Below, piece by piece: positions 24,917 to 33,044 of a DNA stretch of 64,000 nt. Position numbers and translations under genes: made by a program. This stretch comes from Klebsiella pneumoniae (GTDB taxonomy: Bacteria; Myxococcota_A; UBA796; SXON01), in NCBI GenBank assembly GCA_945862325.1, contig CAMAXZ010000019.1, forward strand, positions 1 through 64,000. Direction: 5' to 3'. The notes under the pieces are model-generated. The model was not told the DNA's origin. It saw only the letters and a list, made by a program, of their open reading frames with translations, and ran no database searches. Positions within the stretch are counted from its first letter, which is position 1; every line of letters begins with the position of its first letter.

Positions 24917-27461
24917 TCGGCAGGCCCGGAGTGCCACGATCGCCGCTGCCGTAGGTGGTGGTGGCGGTGCACCACCCCGAGGCGCTGTTGTTGCCCGTCG
25001 CGCTGAACGACGTGCTCCGCAGCTCCGCCGAGTAGCCGCTGCCGCCGAAGAAGCTCGACAGGTAGTACACCTCGTCGACGGTGACCCCGGCCACGGCCAG
25101 GATGATCTCGTCGTCGGCGCCGTTGCCCATCTGGAGGCTGTTGCCGTACCCGTAGTCGGACGCGATGCCACCGTTGGCGGAGCTCGACGCGTTGCGCGTG
25201 AGCACCGCGTACTCTCCGGCCCCGACGTACACGTCGCCTGACACCGTGGTCGTGTCGGTACCCGCGTCGCGGAGGGTCCAACCACAGAGGTTGATGTCGG
25301 TCGACGACGCGTTGTAGACCTCGAAGTACTCGCCGTTCTCGTCGAGCACCGCGCTCGGATCGCGCATGATCTCGGTGATGAACAGCTCGCCGGCGGTCAT
25401 GACGCCCTCGTCGCAGACGCCGTCGCAGTCGTTGTCCGCGCCGTCGCGCGCCTCGGTGCCGTCGGGGTTGGCGGTGTCGTCGGTGTCGTCGCAGTCGTCC
25501 GCGAGGGCGTACCCGTCCTCGTCCTGATCGTCGTCGTTTCCGTCACAGTCTTCGTCGACGCCGTTGTACCAGACCTCGGCCGCCGCGGGGTTGACGGACG
25601 CGTCGGTGTCGTCGCAGTCGCCCGCGTAGGTGTACCCGTCTTCGTCGCGATCGGTGTCGTTCCCGTCGCAGTCTTCGTCCACGCCGTTGTACCAGACCTC
25701 GGCGGCGCCGGGGTTCTGGCTGGCGTCGAGATCGTCGCAGTCGACGGTGTAGTCGTAGCCGTCTTCGTCGCGGTCGTCGTCGTTCCCGTCGCAGTCTTCG
25801 TCGGTGCCGTTGTACCAGATCTCGGTGGCGCCTGGGTTTTCATCCGCGTCGGTGTCGTCGCAGTCGACGGTGTACGCGTATCCGTCTTCGTCGCGATCGG
25901 TGTCGTTGCCGTCGCAATCTTCGTCTGTCCCGTTGTACCAGATCTCGGCGGCGCCGGGGTTCGTGTCGTCGTCGGTGTCGTCGCAGTCGACGCCGTACGC
26001 GTACCCGTCTTCGTCGCGATCGTCGTCGTTTCCGTCGCAGTCTTCGTCGGTGCCGTTGTACCAGACCTCGGTGGCGCTCGGGTTGACGGACGCGTTGGTG
26101 TCGTCGCAGTCGACGGTGTAATCGAACCCGTCCGAGTCCTGATCGTCGTCCGTACCGTCACAGTCCTCGTCGGTACCGTTGTACCAGACCTCGGCGGCGC
26201 TCGGATTGACGGATGCGTCGGTGTCGTCGCAGTCGACGGAGTAGTCGAAGCCGTCTTCGTCGCGATCGGTGTCGTTCCCGTCGCAGTTTTCGTCGGTGCC
26301 GTTGTACCAGATCTCCGCGGCGTCCGGGTTCACGGTGGCGGCGGTGTCGTTGCAGTCGACGCTCACGGCGAAGCCGTCACCGTCTTGATCGTCGTCGTTT
26401 CCGTCGCAGTCCTGGTCGACGCCGTCGTACCAGACCTCGGCGGCGTCGGGGCTGCGCGAGGCGTCGTCGTCGTCGCAGTCCTCCGCGAAGTCGACGCCGT
26501 CGCCGTCGCGGTCGTCGTCGCGACCATCACAGTCTTCGTCGACCCCGTTGTACCAGACCTCGGTGGCGTCGGGGCGGATGTCCGCGTCCGTGTCGTCGCA
26601 GTCGCCGTCGATCTCCGCCCAACCGTCCCCGTCGTCGTCCACGAGCGCGGTCCCGTCGTCCACGAGGTCGTTGCAATCGTTGTCCGCGCCGTCCGCCAGC
26701 TCGGGGGCGCCCGGGTACGTGTCCGGGTTCGCGTCGTCGCAATCGCCGTCGCACGCCGTCACGCCGTCTTCGTCGAGATCGTCGTCGTCGCAGCCCTCCA
26801 CGGTCACGCGCGACCCACACACGTCCACCCGGCCGCCGGGGTCCGTCACGGTGAGCGTGAGTGTGTGGGCACCCGGGGTGAGGGTGAGGTCGAAGCCCGA
26901 CACCGCGCCGGAGGAGGTTGGCGACCCGGCCCAGAGCTGACCGTCGACGTCACTCGACAGCACGCCGGTCAGCGCCGCCGGATCCGACTCGGCGTCGGTC
27001 GCGGTCGCTTCGAACGGAATGACGCCCTCCACGCCCCAGACGCTCCCGTCCTCGGGGCTGTCGATCGAGCACGCCGGCGGCGAGTTCGTCGTCGGCGACA
27101 CGGTGATCGTGGCCTCGCCGGACTGTCCGCCCGGATCGACCACGGTCACGCTGAGGGTGTGCGCGCCGCCCGCGCTCAGGGACACGGTCAGCCCGGCGTT
27201 CCCGCCCTCGCAGCTCTCGGGCACGCCCGTGCCCTCCCACAAGAGGCCGTCCACGGAGCTCTGGAACACCATCGCGAGGGCGCCGAGATCCTCCTCGTCG
27301 CTGACCTGCGCACACAGGACCAGCGGCTCCCCCGCGTCGAACGTCGCGCCGTCGAGGGGCGACACGATGTCCACCTGGGGGGGGCGATCCGCCTTGCCGA
27401 GCGTCGCGTCGTTGCACCCGAGAGCGCCGAGCGCGAGGAGGGGGACGAGGGGGCGCGTCAT
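24906..27461 (-). CDS. Giant MopE-type metal-binding repeat lipoprotein with lamin-tail domain
   Basis: An 851-residue outer-surface lipoprotein. The signal MTRPLVPLLALGALGC anchors at Cys16. Two Ig/PKD-like modules follow (about 25-115 and 120-210). Residues about 215-665 are an array of acidic repeats of the MopE putative metal-binding type. Nine carry the WY[ND]G(T/V)D(E/Q)(D/N)CDG core, each about 41 residues, with one diverged repeat at each end (ADNDC). The Asp-rich, Cys-paired repeats probably bind calcium or copper. The C-terminal 160 residues (GELFITEIMRDPSAVLDENGEYFEVYN) are a lamin-tail domain. It starts with ATG at 27461, with GGAGCC upstream; a long upstream open frame is not real. 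Confidence 0.9.
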   Translation of the reverse strand: MTRPLVPLLALGALGCNDATLGKADRPPQVDIVSPLDGATFDAGEPLVLCAQVSDEEDLGALAMVFQSSVDGLLWEGTGVPESCEGGNAGLTVSLSAGGAHTLSVTVVDPGGQSGEATITVSPTTNSPPACSIDSPEDGSVWGVEGVIPFEATATDAESDPAALTGVLSSDVDGQLWAGSPTSSGAVSGFDLTLTPGAHTLTLTVTDPGGRVDVCGSRVTVEGCDDDDLDEDGVTACDGDCDDANPDTYPGAPELADGADNDCNDLVDDGTALVDDDGDGWAEIDGDCDDTDADIRPDATEVWYNGVDEDCDGRDDDRDGDGVDFAEDCDDDDASRSPDAAEVWYDGVDQDCDGNDDDQDGDGFAVSVDCNDTAATVNPDAAEIWYNGTDENCDGNDTDRDEDGFDYSVDCDDTDASVNPSAAEVWYNGTDEDCDGTDDDQDSDGFDYTVDCDDTNASVNPSATEVWYNGTDEDCDGNDDDRDEDGYAYGVDCDDTDDDTNPGAAEIWYNGTDEDCDGNDTDRDEDGYAYTVDCDDTDADENPGATEIWYNGTDEDCDGNDDDRDEDGYDYTVDCDDLDASQNPGAAEVWYNGVDEDCDGNDTDRDEDGYTYAGDCDDTDASVNPAAAEVWYNGVDEDCDGNDDDQDEDGYALADDCDDTDDTANPDGTEARDGADNDCDGVCDEGVMTAGELFITEIMRDPSAVLDENGEYFEVYNASSTDINLCGWTLRDAGTDTTTVSGDVYVGAGEYAVLTRNASSSANGGIASDYGYGNSLQMGNGADDEIILAVAGVTVDEVYYLSSFFGGSGYSAELRSTSFSATGNNSASGWCTATTTYGSGDRGTPGLPNGC
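25440..26800 (-). repeat. Coding tandem repeat, 123-base period (MopE repeats)
   Basis: The array encodes the acidic repeats of the lipoprotein above. On the plus strand the phrase ccgttgtaccag recurs every 123 bases (for example near 25561 and 25684). The units keep the reading frame; codon choice differs a little between units, so the array is not newly expanded. Confidence 0.85.
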
Positions 27462-27551
27462 GAAGGCTCCGTGCGGCTGGCGGGATAGCCGAGGATCGGG
27501 CAGGTCGCGAGCGACGGTTCCGTGTCGAGGGCTCCGCGAACGGGTTCGCGG

Positions 27552-27557
27552 TACGAT
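27552..27557 (+). promoter_or_regulatory. -10-like TACGAT box before HDOD gene
   Basis: TACGAT lies 6 bases before the HDOD gene ATG at 27564, a near-consensus -10 with no ribosome-binding site downstream. Confidence 0.4.
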
Positions 27558-27563
27558 GCGCGC

Positions 27564-28634
27564 ATGGACGCGAAGCCAACGTCGTGGTGGGCCAGGTGGT
27601 TCGGGTGGGGCGGGCGCGGGTCGACGCCTCCGGCGTTGGCGACGCCCCGTGCCACGCCGCCCACCCCGCGCGTGGTCGGGCCGCTGCCGACGCCGGCGGA
27701 TCTCGCGGCGCTCCCGTCGCGCACGCCGGTCGCGGCGCCGTGGCACGGGGTCGAGGCGCCGCCGTCGTCGGACGCCGACGTGGTGCGGACCGCGCTCCTC
27801 CAGCGGCTCTACCACGAGCTCGATCGGGCGCCGTCGGAGGGAGATCGCACCTTTCTGAACCGCGTCGTCCGCGACTGCGGGGCCGCGCGGCTCGAGCTGC
27901 CGCTGTTCCCGGACGCGGCGATCCGGCTCGATCGACTGCTCCGCGCGGGCGATCCGCCCGTGTCGGAGGTCGCGGCGCTGGTTCGTCGCGAGACGGATCT
28001 CGTCCGCCGCGTCTGGCAGCACGCCTCCGGCGCGGCGTACCGCGGACAACCCCCGTCCACCCTCGATCAAGCCATCGTGCGCGTCGGCTTCGAGTCGCTC
28101 TGGCGCATCGGCATGAGCGCGTGCGTCAACGGGCCCGTGTTCCGGGTGCGCGGGTTCCAGGACCAGGCGAACCGCGCCCGCGCCTGCGCCATCGTCGCGA
28201 GCGAGGTCGCGCACACCGTCGGCGCCTGGCATCCGGACGCGTACCTCTCGGGCCTGCTCCACGGCGTGGGCAAGCTGGTGTTCTACCGATGCGCCGTCGT
28301 CAAGCCGCCGGCGCCGGTGCCGGACCCCGCGCGCGTCGAGCGCCTCGCGCACGCGCTGCACCCCTGGGTGGGGGTGCTCGTCGCCGACGCCTGGGGCTTC
28401 TCGCCGGGCGTCGGGGCCGGCATCGCGTACTGGCCGAACGTGGAGGCGTGCCCCGAGGCCTGGCGGGACGTGGCGCGGGTCGTTCGCGTGGCGAGCATCG
28501 CGGCGGAGACGACCGCCGAGGCGCGCGCCGGGCGGGACTGCGGCGGCCTCGCCGCCCTCGCGGAGATCGAGGGGGTCGACCCGGCGAAGGTGCTCTCCCT
28601 GGCGGACGCGGCGTGGGCGGGGGTCGCGCGCTGA
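27564..28634 (+). CDS. HDOD domain protein
   Basis: A 356-residue cytoplasmic protein. The first 70 residues are a Pro/Ala/Trp-rich leader (SWWARWFGWGGRG). The HDOD domain covers about residues 100-300: AAIRLDRLLRAGDPPVSEVAALVRRETDLVRRVWQ at its start, then LDQAIVRVGFESLWRIGMSACVNG, AHTVGAWHPDAYLSGLLHGVGKLVFYR. HDOD proteins are inactive HD-like domains that act in signalling and gene regulation; the HD pair of HD-GYP enzymes is not kept (GLLHGVGKL instead of GLLHDIGK). Partner not evident. Start was taken at the ATG next to the TACGAT box. Confidence 0.87.
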   Translation: MDAKPTSWWARWFGWGGRGSTPPALATPRATPPTPRVVGPLPTPADLAALPSRTPVAAPWHGVEAPPSSDADVVRTALLQRLYHELDRAPSEGDRTFLNRVVRDCGAARLELPLFPDAAIRLDRLLRAGDPPVSEVAALVRRETDLVRRVWQHASGAAYRGQPPSTLDQAIVRVGFESLWRIGMSACVNGPVFRVRGFQDQANRARACAIVASEVAHTVGAWHPDAYLSGLLHGVGKLVFYRCAVVKPPAPVPDPARVERLAHALHPWVGVLVADAWGFSPGVGAGIAYWPNVEACPEAWRDVARVVRVASIAAETTAEARAGRDCGGLAALAEIEGVDPAKVLSLADAAWAGVAR

Positions 28635-28646
28635 GGCGCGGCGCCC

Positions 28647-29006
28647 TCACAGCTCGCTGGACTTCTCGAGCCGCCCGCGGGCGCGTTCGACCGGGTACTT
28701 CTCCGCGTTCTTGGCAATCTTCCGCTCCGTCGCGGCCACGAGGTCGACCCCGGCCGCCTCGCAGAGGTTCAACAGCGAGATGAGCACGTCCGCCGCCTCT
28801 TCCTCCACCTGACCGCTCCGCGATGCCACCGGCGGCTGCGGGCCGGTGTCGCTCGACCACAGGTACAGGGCGAGGAGCTCGTTCGCCTCGACGGACACCG
28901 CCATCGCGAGGTTCCGCGGGCTGTGGTAGCGGCCCCATTCGCGTTCGAGGTTGAAGGCGCGCAAGCGGGACCGTAGAGCGGAGAGGGGGGTGTCGTCGTC
29001 GGACAT
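28647..29006 (-). CDS. MazG-like nucleotide pyrophosphohydrolase
   Basis: A 119-residue all-alpha NTP pyrophosphohydrolase of the RS21-C6/DCTPP1 type, which likely removes non-canonical or modified dNTPs such as dCTP analogues. The pattern REWGRYHSPRNLAMAVSVEANELLALYLW is the family signature; the metal ligands E in VEANE (about 53-57), and VEEEAADVLISLLNLCE (about residues 78-94), with its E and D, complete the ExxE...EE.AD set. The N-terminal frame continues to 29039, but the ATG at 29006 is the natural start. It is divergent from the following lipoprotein gene by 23 bases. Confidence 0.88.
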   Translation of the reverse strand: MSDDDTPLSALRSRLRAFNLEREWGRYHSPRNLAMAVSVEANELLALYLWSSDTGPQPPVASRSGQVEEEAADVLISLLNLCEAAGVDLVAATERKIAKNAEKYPVERARGRLEKSSEL

Positions 29007-29012
29007 GCCCTG

Positions 29013-29022
29013 CAGGTAGCAT
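29013..29022. promoter_or_regulatory. Divergent -10-like boxes, MazG-like / haem-site lipoprotein
   Basis: TAGCAT (29017-29022) is 7 bases before the plus-strand ATG at 29030. On the minus strand TACCTG (29013-29018) is 6 bases before the ATG at 29006. The two boxes overlap. Confidence 0.35.
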
Positions 29023-29029
29023 CCCGCCC

Positions 29030-30097
29030 ATGTCCGCACCGCTCGCCGCGCTCCTGCTCCTCGCCGCGTGCGCCGCGCCCGAGGCGCCTCTACAGGCGCG
29101 ATGGGTCGCAGCGGTCGACGGCGACGACGCGGCGCGCGCCGCGGTGGGGCTCGCGTGGTCCTGGGCGCTCCTGGGCGGGGCGGCCCCCGCGCCCACCACC
29201 GAGGGCGGTGACCGCGCCACCTTCACGATCGATCCCGACGCGCTCGGCCTCGACGCCCGGGCGTCCGAGGCGCTCGCCGCCGCCCTCGGACCCCTGCGCG
29301 CGTCCGACGAGCACGCCACCACCGGCGCGGTCGACCTCGGGCGGCTCCTCGCGTACACGCTCCACAGCCCGGGCCGGTACTACGCGATCACCGGTGCGTG
29401 CGCGACGGTGTCCGACTGGCAGGCCACGCGGCTCGGCGCGGTGGACGCCGACGTCACGGTCACCCGCTCGCTCCTCGTCGACGGGCCGCGGGCGGTGCGG
29501 TGGAGCGTCGCGCGCCCGGCGCTGAGCGCCACGGTCGACGGGGTCGAGCACGAGGTCGTGGACGGCATGGCCAACGGCGTCGCGCGCTACGCCGTCTACG
29601 GGGCCGACGGCGGTCTGGCGCCGTACGCGCTGCACACCGCGGCCGGGCAGCCGGGGCGGTGCGCGTGGTGCCACGAGCGCGGGCTCCAGCGCCCGGCGGA
29701 CAGCGATCCGGAGTGGGCGAGGATGGACGTCGCCTTCGACGCGATCGAGGCGCGCATGTGGGCGACGTCTCGCGCCGCGGGGGTACCCGTGGACGACCCG
29801 CTGGCGCACGAGGAGGGGGAGCGGATCGTCCTCGACTTCCTCGAGCCCACGGCGCGCCGCGTCGCGGCGGAGTGGGGGGTGTCGGTAGCGTCGGTCGTCG
29901 CCCTCGATCTGCCGACCCACGTCAACGACGAGTATCCGGACTCCGGACTTCGCTTTCGACGCGCCGACGTCGACGCCGCCGACCCGCGCGGCATCGCGCA
30001 CCTCGCGACGGTGGCCGACGGGAGGGGGGCCGACCCCGCGGCCACGCTCGAGGGCGCCGAGGAGCTCGGGCCCTGCCCCGACGACGGCGACGAGTAG
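29030..30097 (+). CDS. Lipoprotein with a CxxCH haem-binding site
   Basis: A 355-residue lipoprotein. Signal MSAPLAALLLLAAC anchors at Cys14. The mature protein is soluble; at residues 211-215 there is a single CAWCH site, the signature for covalent haem c attachment. The surrounding sequence does not match a known cytochrome c fold by eye. N-terminal 100 residues are alpha-beta (DDAARAAVGLAWSWALLGG). The last 40 residues are acidic. It may be an electron carrier or a haem-based sensor in the periplasm or on the outer surface. Start is supported by the TAGCAT box. Confidence 0.72.
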   Translation: MSAPLAALLLLAACAAPEAPLQARWVAAVDGDDAARAAVGLAWSWALLGGAAPAPTTEGGDRATFTIDPDALGLDARASEALAAALGPLRASDEHATTGAVDLGRLLAYTLHSPGRYYAITGACATVSDWQATRLGAVDADVTVTRSLLVDGPRAVRWSVARPALSATVDGVEHEVVDGMANGVARYAVYGADGGLAPYALHTAAGQPGRCAWCHERGLQRPADSDPEWARMDVAFDAIEARMWATSRAAGVPVDDPLAHEEGERIVLDFLEPTARRVAAEWGVSVASVVALDLPTHVNDEYPDSGLRFRRADVDAADPRGIAHLATVADGRGADPAATLEGAEELGPCPDDGDE

Positions 30098-30132
30098 GCA
30101 CGGGCCACACACGGCGTTACACGCTCGTCACC

Positions 30133-31104
30133 GTGCGCACCCCGGTCAGCTGGCTCATTCCCGTGCGAGACGGCGCGCAGTGGCTCGGAGAGGCCGTTCG
30201 CAGCGCCCTCGCCGACTCGCACCCCCACGACGAGGTCGTCGTCGTCGACGACGGCAGTCGTGACGATCCCGCCTCCGCGCTCCCGGACGATCCCCGGGTC
30301 CGGCTGGTCGTCCAGCCGCCGTCGGGCATCGTCGCCGCGCTCGAGCACGGGCGCCGCCTCGCGCGCGCCCCGTACATCGCGCGCCTCGACTGCGACGATC
30401 TGAGCCTCCCCGGCCGGCTCGACGCGCAGGTCGCCGCGTTGGACGCCGAACCGCGGCTCGCCGTCGTCGGGGGGCGCGCGCTGTCGGACGGCCTCCCCGA
30501 GGGCATGCGCCGCTACGTCGAGTGGGTGAACGGCCTGAGCGACCTCCACCGGGAGATCCTCGTCGAAAGCCCTCTGTTCCACCCCGGCACGCTGATCCGG
30601 GCCGCCGCCCTCGCGGACGTCGGGGGCTATCGCCAGGGCGACTTCCCGGAAGACTACGACCTCTGGCTCCGCCTCGCCGTCGGGTGGCGCCTCGGCGCCG
30701 TGGCGCACGACGTCGTGGCCTGGCGCGACCGCCCGGGGCGCCTGACCCGGACGGACCCCCGCTACGCCCGGCCGGCGTTCGCGTCGATCAAGCGGGCCTA
30801 CGTGCGCGACGCCGTGCTCCGGCAGCCCGCCCGCGTCGTCGTGTGGGGGGCCGGTCAGGAGGGCACGCCGTGGGTGCGGTGGCTGGTGGGGGAGGGGCAC
30901 ACGGTGGTGGCCGCGCTCGACATCAAGCCGGGCACCACGCGCCACGGGGTGCCGATCGTCTCGCCGGAAGCGCTCCCAGGGTTGAGCTTCGAGCGGCTCT
31001 TCGTGGCCGTGGGGGCCCGCGGTGCCCGCGACGAGATCCGCGCGCGCATCGCCGACATGCGCCCCGACCTGAGCGAGGGCCGCGACTGGTGGGCGGTCGC
31101 GTGA
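30133..31104 (+). CDS. Family 2 glycosyltransferase with C-terminal Rossmann-like domain
   Basis: A 323-residue GT2 enzyme. The GT-A fold starts at VSWLIPVRDGAQWLGEAVRSAL, with HDEVVVVDDGSRDD and IARLDCDDLSLPGRL, the latter giving the DxD-type metal motif (about residues 83-87). GTLIRAAALADVGGYRQGDFPEDYDLWLR is the acceptor-site motif with the ED pair. After about residue 230 the protein adds PARVVVWGAGQEGTPWVRWLVGEGHTVVAALDIKPG, a GxGxxG nucleotide-binding-like segment of the kind seen in CoA-binding or methyltransferase folds. The sugar donor is unknown. GTG at 30133 was chosen, near the TACACG box. Confidence 0.86.
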   Translation: MRTPVSWLIPVRDGAQWLGEAVRSALADSHPHDEVVVVDDGSRDDPASALPDDPRVRLVVQPPSGIVAALEHGRRLARAPYIARLDCDDLSLPGRLDAQVAALDAEPRLAVVGGRALSDGLPEGMRRYVEWVNGLSDLHREILVESPLFHPGTLIRAAALADVGGYRQGDFPEDYDLWLRLAVGWRLGAVAHDVVAWRDRPGRLTRTDPRYARPAFASIKRAYVRDAVLRQPARVVVWGAGQEGTPWVRWLVGEGHTVVAALDIKPGTTRHGVPIVSPEALPGLSFERLFVAVGARGARDEIRARIADMRPDLSEGRDWWAVA

Positions 31105-31173
31105 CAATGGGGTAGAGCCCGCGCCCTGCGGAGCCGCCGTGTCGCACCCCCGTCCGCATCCGACGACGAGCCG

Positions 31174-32616
31174 ATGCCGCTGAACGGCGCCGATCCGGCG
31201 CGGCTCGCGGTCGTCGACATCGGGTCGAACACCGCCAGCCTCGCGGTCTACGCCGCCAGCCGGGCCGGCTCGATCGACCGCGTGGCGGACCGGTCGGAGC
31301 CGCTCCGGCTGATCCGCCGCCTCGGCGCCGACGGTCGCTTCCCGGCCGCCGCGATCGACCGCACGCTCGACACCGTCGCCGGCTTCGTCGACGTCGCGAA
31401 GGCCCACGGCGCGAGCACGATCGAGGTGGTGGCCACGTCCGCCGTGCGCGACGCCCGCAACGGCGAGGAGCTCGCGCAGCGCTTCCGATCGCGGCTCGGC
31501 CTGCGCATGCGCGTGCTCGACGGCCCCGCCGAAGGCGTGTGCGCGGCGACCAGCTCGGTCAACACCCTCCCGCTCGACGACGGCTTCGTGATCGACCTCG
31601 GCGGCGGCTCCCTGCAGATCGTCGAGGTCAAGGATCGCCGGGTCCTGCGCTCGGTGTCCCTGCCGCTCGGCGCGCTCCGTCTCACCGACCAGTTCAAGAC
31701 CGAAGGCCTGCCGTCGCCCGCGCAGCTCACCGCCCTTCGTCGCCACGTGCTCGAGCAGCTGCGCAGCGTGCCGTGGTTCCACCGCAGCGGCACGCTCGTG
31801 GGCGTCGGCGGCACGATCCGCGCCATCGCCAAGACCGAGCGCCGGGATCGCCTGTGGCCGATCCGCCACGGGCATGGCTACCGGCTCACGGACGACGCCG
31901 TGGAGACCGTCTGGGAGCTCGTCAGTCGGACCGACGCGCTGCGGCGCAAAGAGATCCCGGGGCTGAGCCCACACCGCGTGGAGGTCATCGTCGCGGGGAC
32001 CCTCGTGGTCAACTGGGCGATGCGGGTCAGCGGCTTCGCGGAGCTGCGCACGTCCAGCTACGGCGTGCGCGAGGGCGTGGCCCTCCAGCGCTTGTTCGGC
32101 GGCGAGGAGCCGATGGTGCCGGACCGCCGGCGCGCCGGGCTGCTCGGCCGCTTCCCGGGTTCGCCCGACGAACACACGCGCGCCGGAGAGGTCGCCGCTG
32201 CCGCCGGCCGCCTGTTCGACGTGGTGGCGCCCACGGTGGATCTGCCGGCGTCCTTGCGCGCGGCCACGGTGTCGGCGGCTTACATCCGCGCCCTGCCGCC
32301 GCTCCCGTCGCGGTCGGACCCCGTCGAGGTGCTGCTCGACGCTCCCTTCCAGGGACACTGGCAGGAAGACACGCTCGTCGTCGCCGACCTCCTGTGTGGT
32401 GTACCCAGGTTCCATCTCGATCCATGGCCGCACCAGCGCCTGCGGGCGCTCCTCGACGTGGCCGCGGGCGTGACCGGTGAGCTTCGGGCGCAGGTCCGGG
32501 AAGGCACCGTGATCGTCCAGGGCGCGCGATGCGCGGACGACGTGGGCCGCCGCTTCGCGGCGGCCTTCGGACGGGCGCTCGTGCTCTCCTCGCAAGGCGG
32601 GGCGACGATCGGCTAA
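31174..32616 (+). CDS. Ppx/GppA family phosphatase
   Basis: Exopolyphosphatase or guanosine pentaphosphate phosphohydrolase, 480 residues. The ASKHA ATPase-fold motifs are visible: LAVVDIGSNTASLAVY (phosphate 1), VVATSAVRDARNGEEL, GFVIDLGGGSLQIVEV (connect/phosphate 2) and TLVGVGGTIRAIAK. The C-terminal half (about 300-470) is the HD-like extension: EIPGLSPHRVEVIVAGTLVVNWAM, RTSSYGVREGVALQRL, which match Ppx. Which activity applies cannot be decided. ATG at 31174 is the only start near IGSNT; an earlier GTG would add a Pro/Ser-rich leader. A TAGAGC box lies about 60 bases upstream. Confidence 0.9.
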   Translation: MPLNGADPARLAVVDIGSNTASLAVYAASRAGSIDRVADRSEPLRLIRRLGADGRFPAAAIDRTLDTVAGFVDVAKAHGASTIEVVATSAVRDARNGEELAQRFRSRLGLRMRVLDGPAEGVCAATSSVNTLPLDDGFVIDLGGGSLQIVEVKDRRVLRSVSLPLGALRLTDQFKTEGLPSPAQLTALRRHVLEQLRSVPWFHRSGTLVGVGGTIRAIAKTERRDRLWPIRHGHGYRLTDDAVETVWELVSRTDALRRKEIPGLSPHRVEVIVAGTLVVNWAMRVSGFAELRTSSYGVREGVALQRLFGGEEPMVPDRRRAGLLGRFPGSPDEHTRAGEVAAAAGRLFDVVAPTVDLPASLRAATVSAAYIRALPPLPSRSDPVEVLLDAPFQGHWQEDTLVVADLLCGVPRFHLDPWPHQRLRALLDVAAGVTGELRAQVREGTVIVQGARCADDVGRRFAAAFGRALVLSSQGGATIG

Positions 32617-32626
32617 GGTGCGCTCC

Positions 32627-32977
32627 GTGCGTCGCCTCACCACCGTCCTCGCCGCCCTCTACGTGGTGCTCGCCACGTTGTCGGCCTCGGTGAACGGCTG
32701 GATCTGCCGCGCGGAGCTCGGTCGTACGCCATGCGCGTGCGACCACTCGGCCGGATTGACCGACGACGACTGCTGCACCCGGCAGTCCGACGACGCGGCC
32801 ACGGTCGCGCCGATCGTCCTCGTCGCCCCGTCCGTGCGTGCGCTGGCGCCTGCGCCCGTGGCGCGGTGGGTGCGTGCCGTGCGCGACCCGTCGCCGTCGC
32901 CCGCGGTCGCCGGCCGTCACGAGCCGCGCGCCCCGCCCGTCCCCCGCTTCCTGGCGCTCCGAACCTTGTTGATCTGA
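32627..32977 (+). CDS. Small Cys-rich exported protein heading the metal-efflux operon
   Basis: A 116-residue protein with a signal-like N-terminus (RLTTVLAALYVVLATLSASVNG) and then five cysteines in 30 residues: WIC, TPCACDH and DDDCC, plus a His, a likely soft-metal site. The last 50 residues are Pro/Arg-rich. GTG at 32627 was preferred (another in-frame GTG is at 32618) because a TAAGGT box lies 7 bases before it. It precedes the CusCBA-type genes by 67 bases, the position of small metal-binding helper proteins in such operons, so it may deliver or sense Cu/Ag in the periplasm. The function is inference. Confidence 0.6.
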   Translation: MRRLTTVLAALYVVLATLSASVNGWICRAELGRTPCACDHSAGLTDDDCCTRQSDDAATVAPIVLVAPSVRALAPAPVARWVRAVRDPSPSPAVAGRHEPRAPPVPRFLALRTLLI

Positions 32978-33044
32978 GCCTCGGGCTCGACGTGTGTCCG
33001 CCGTCGGCGTGAGCCGAACCGCACCCCGTCCCTCCGAGGTTCCT

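Noticed and set aside
25440-26800. CRISPR-like regular repeats
   Set aside because: The 123-base periodicity is fully coding, in frame, and encodes the WYNG/CDG metal-binding units; no unique spacers between fixed repeats.
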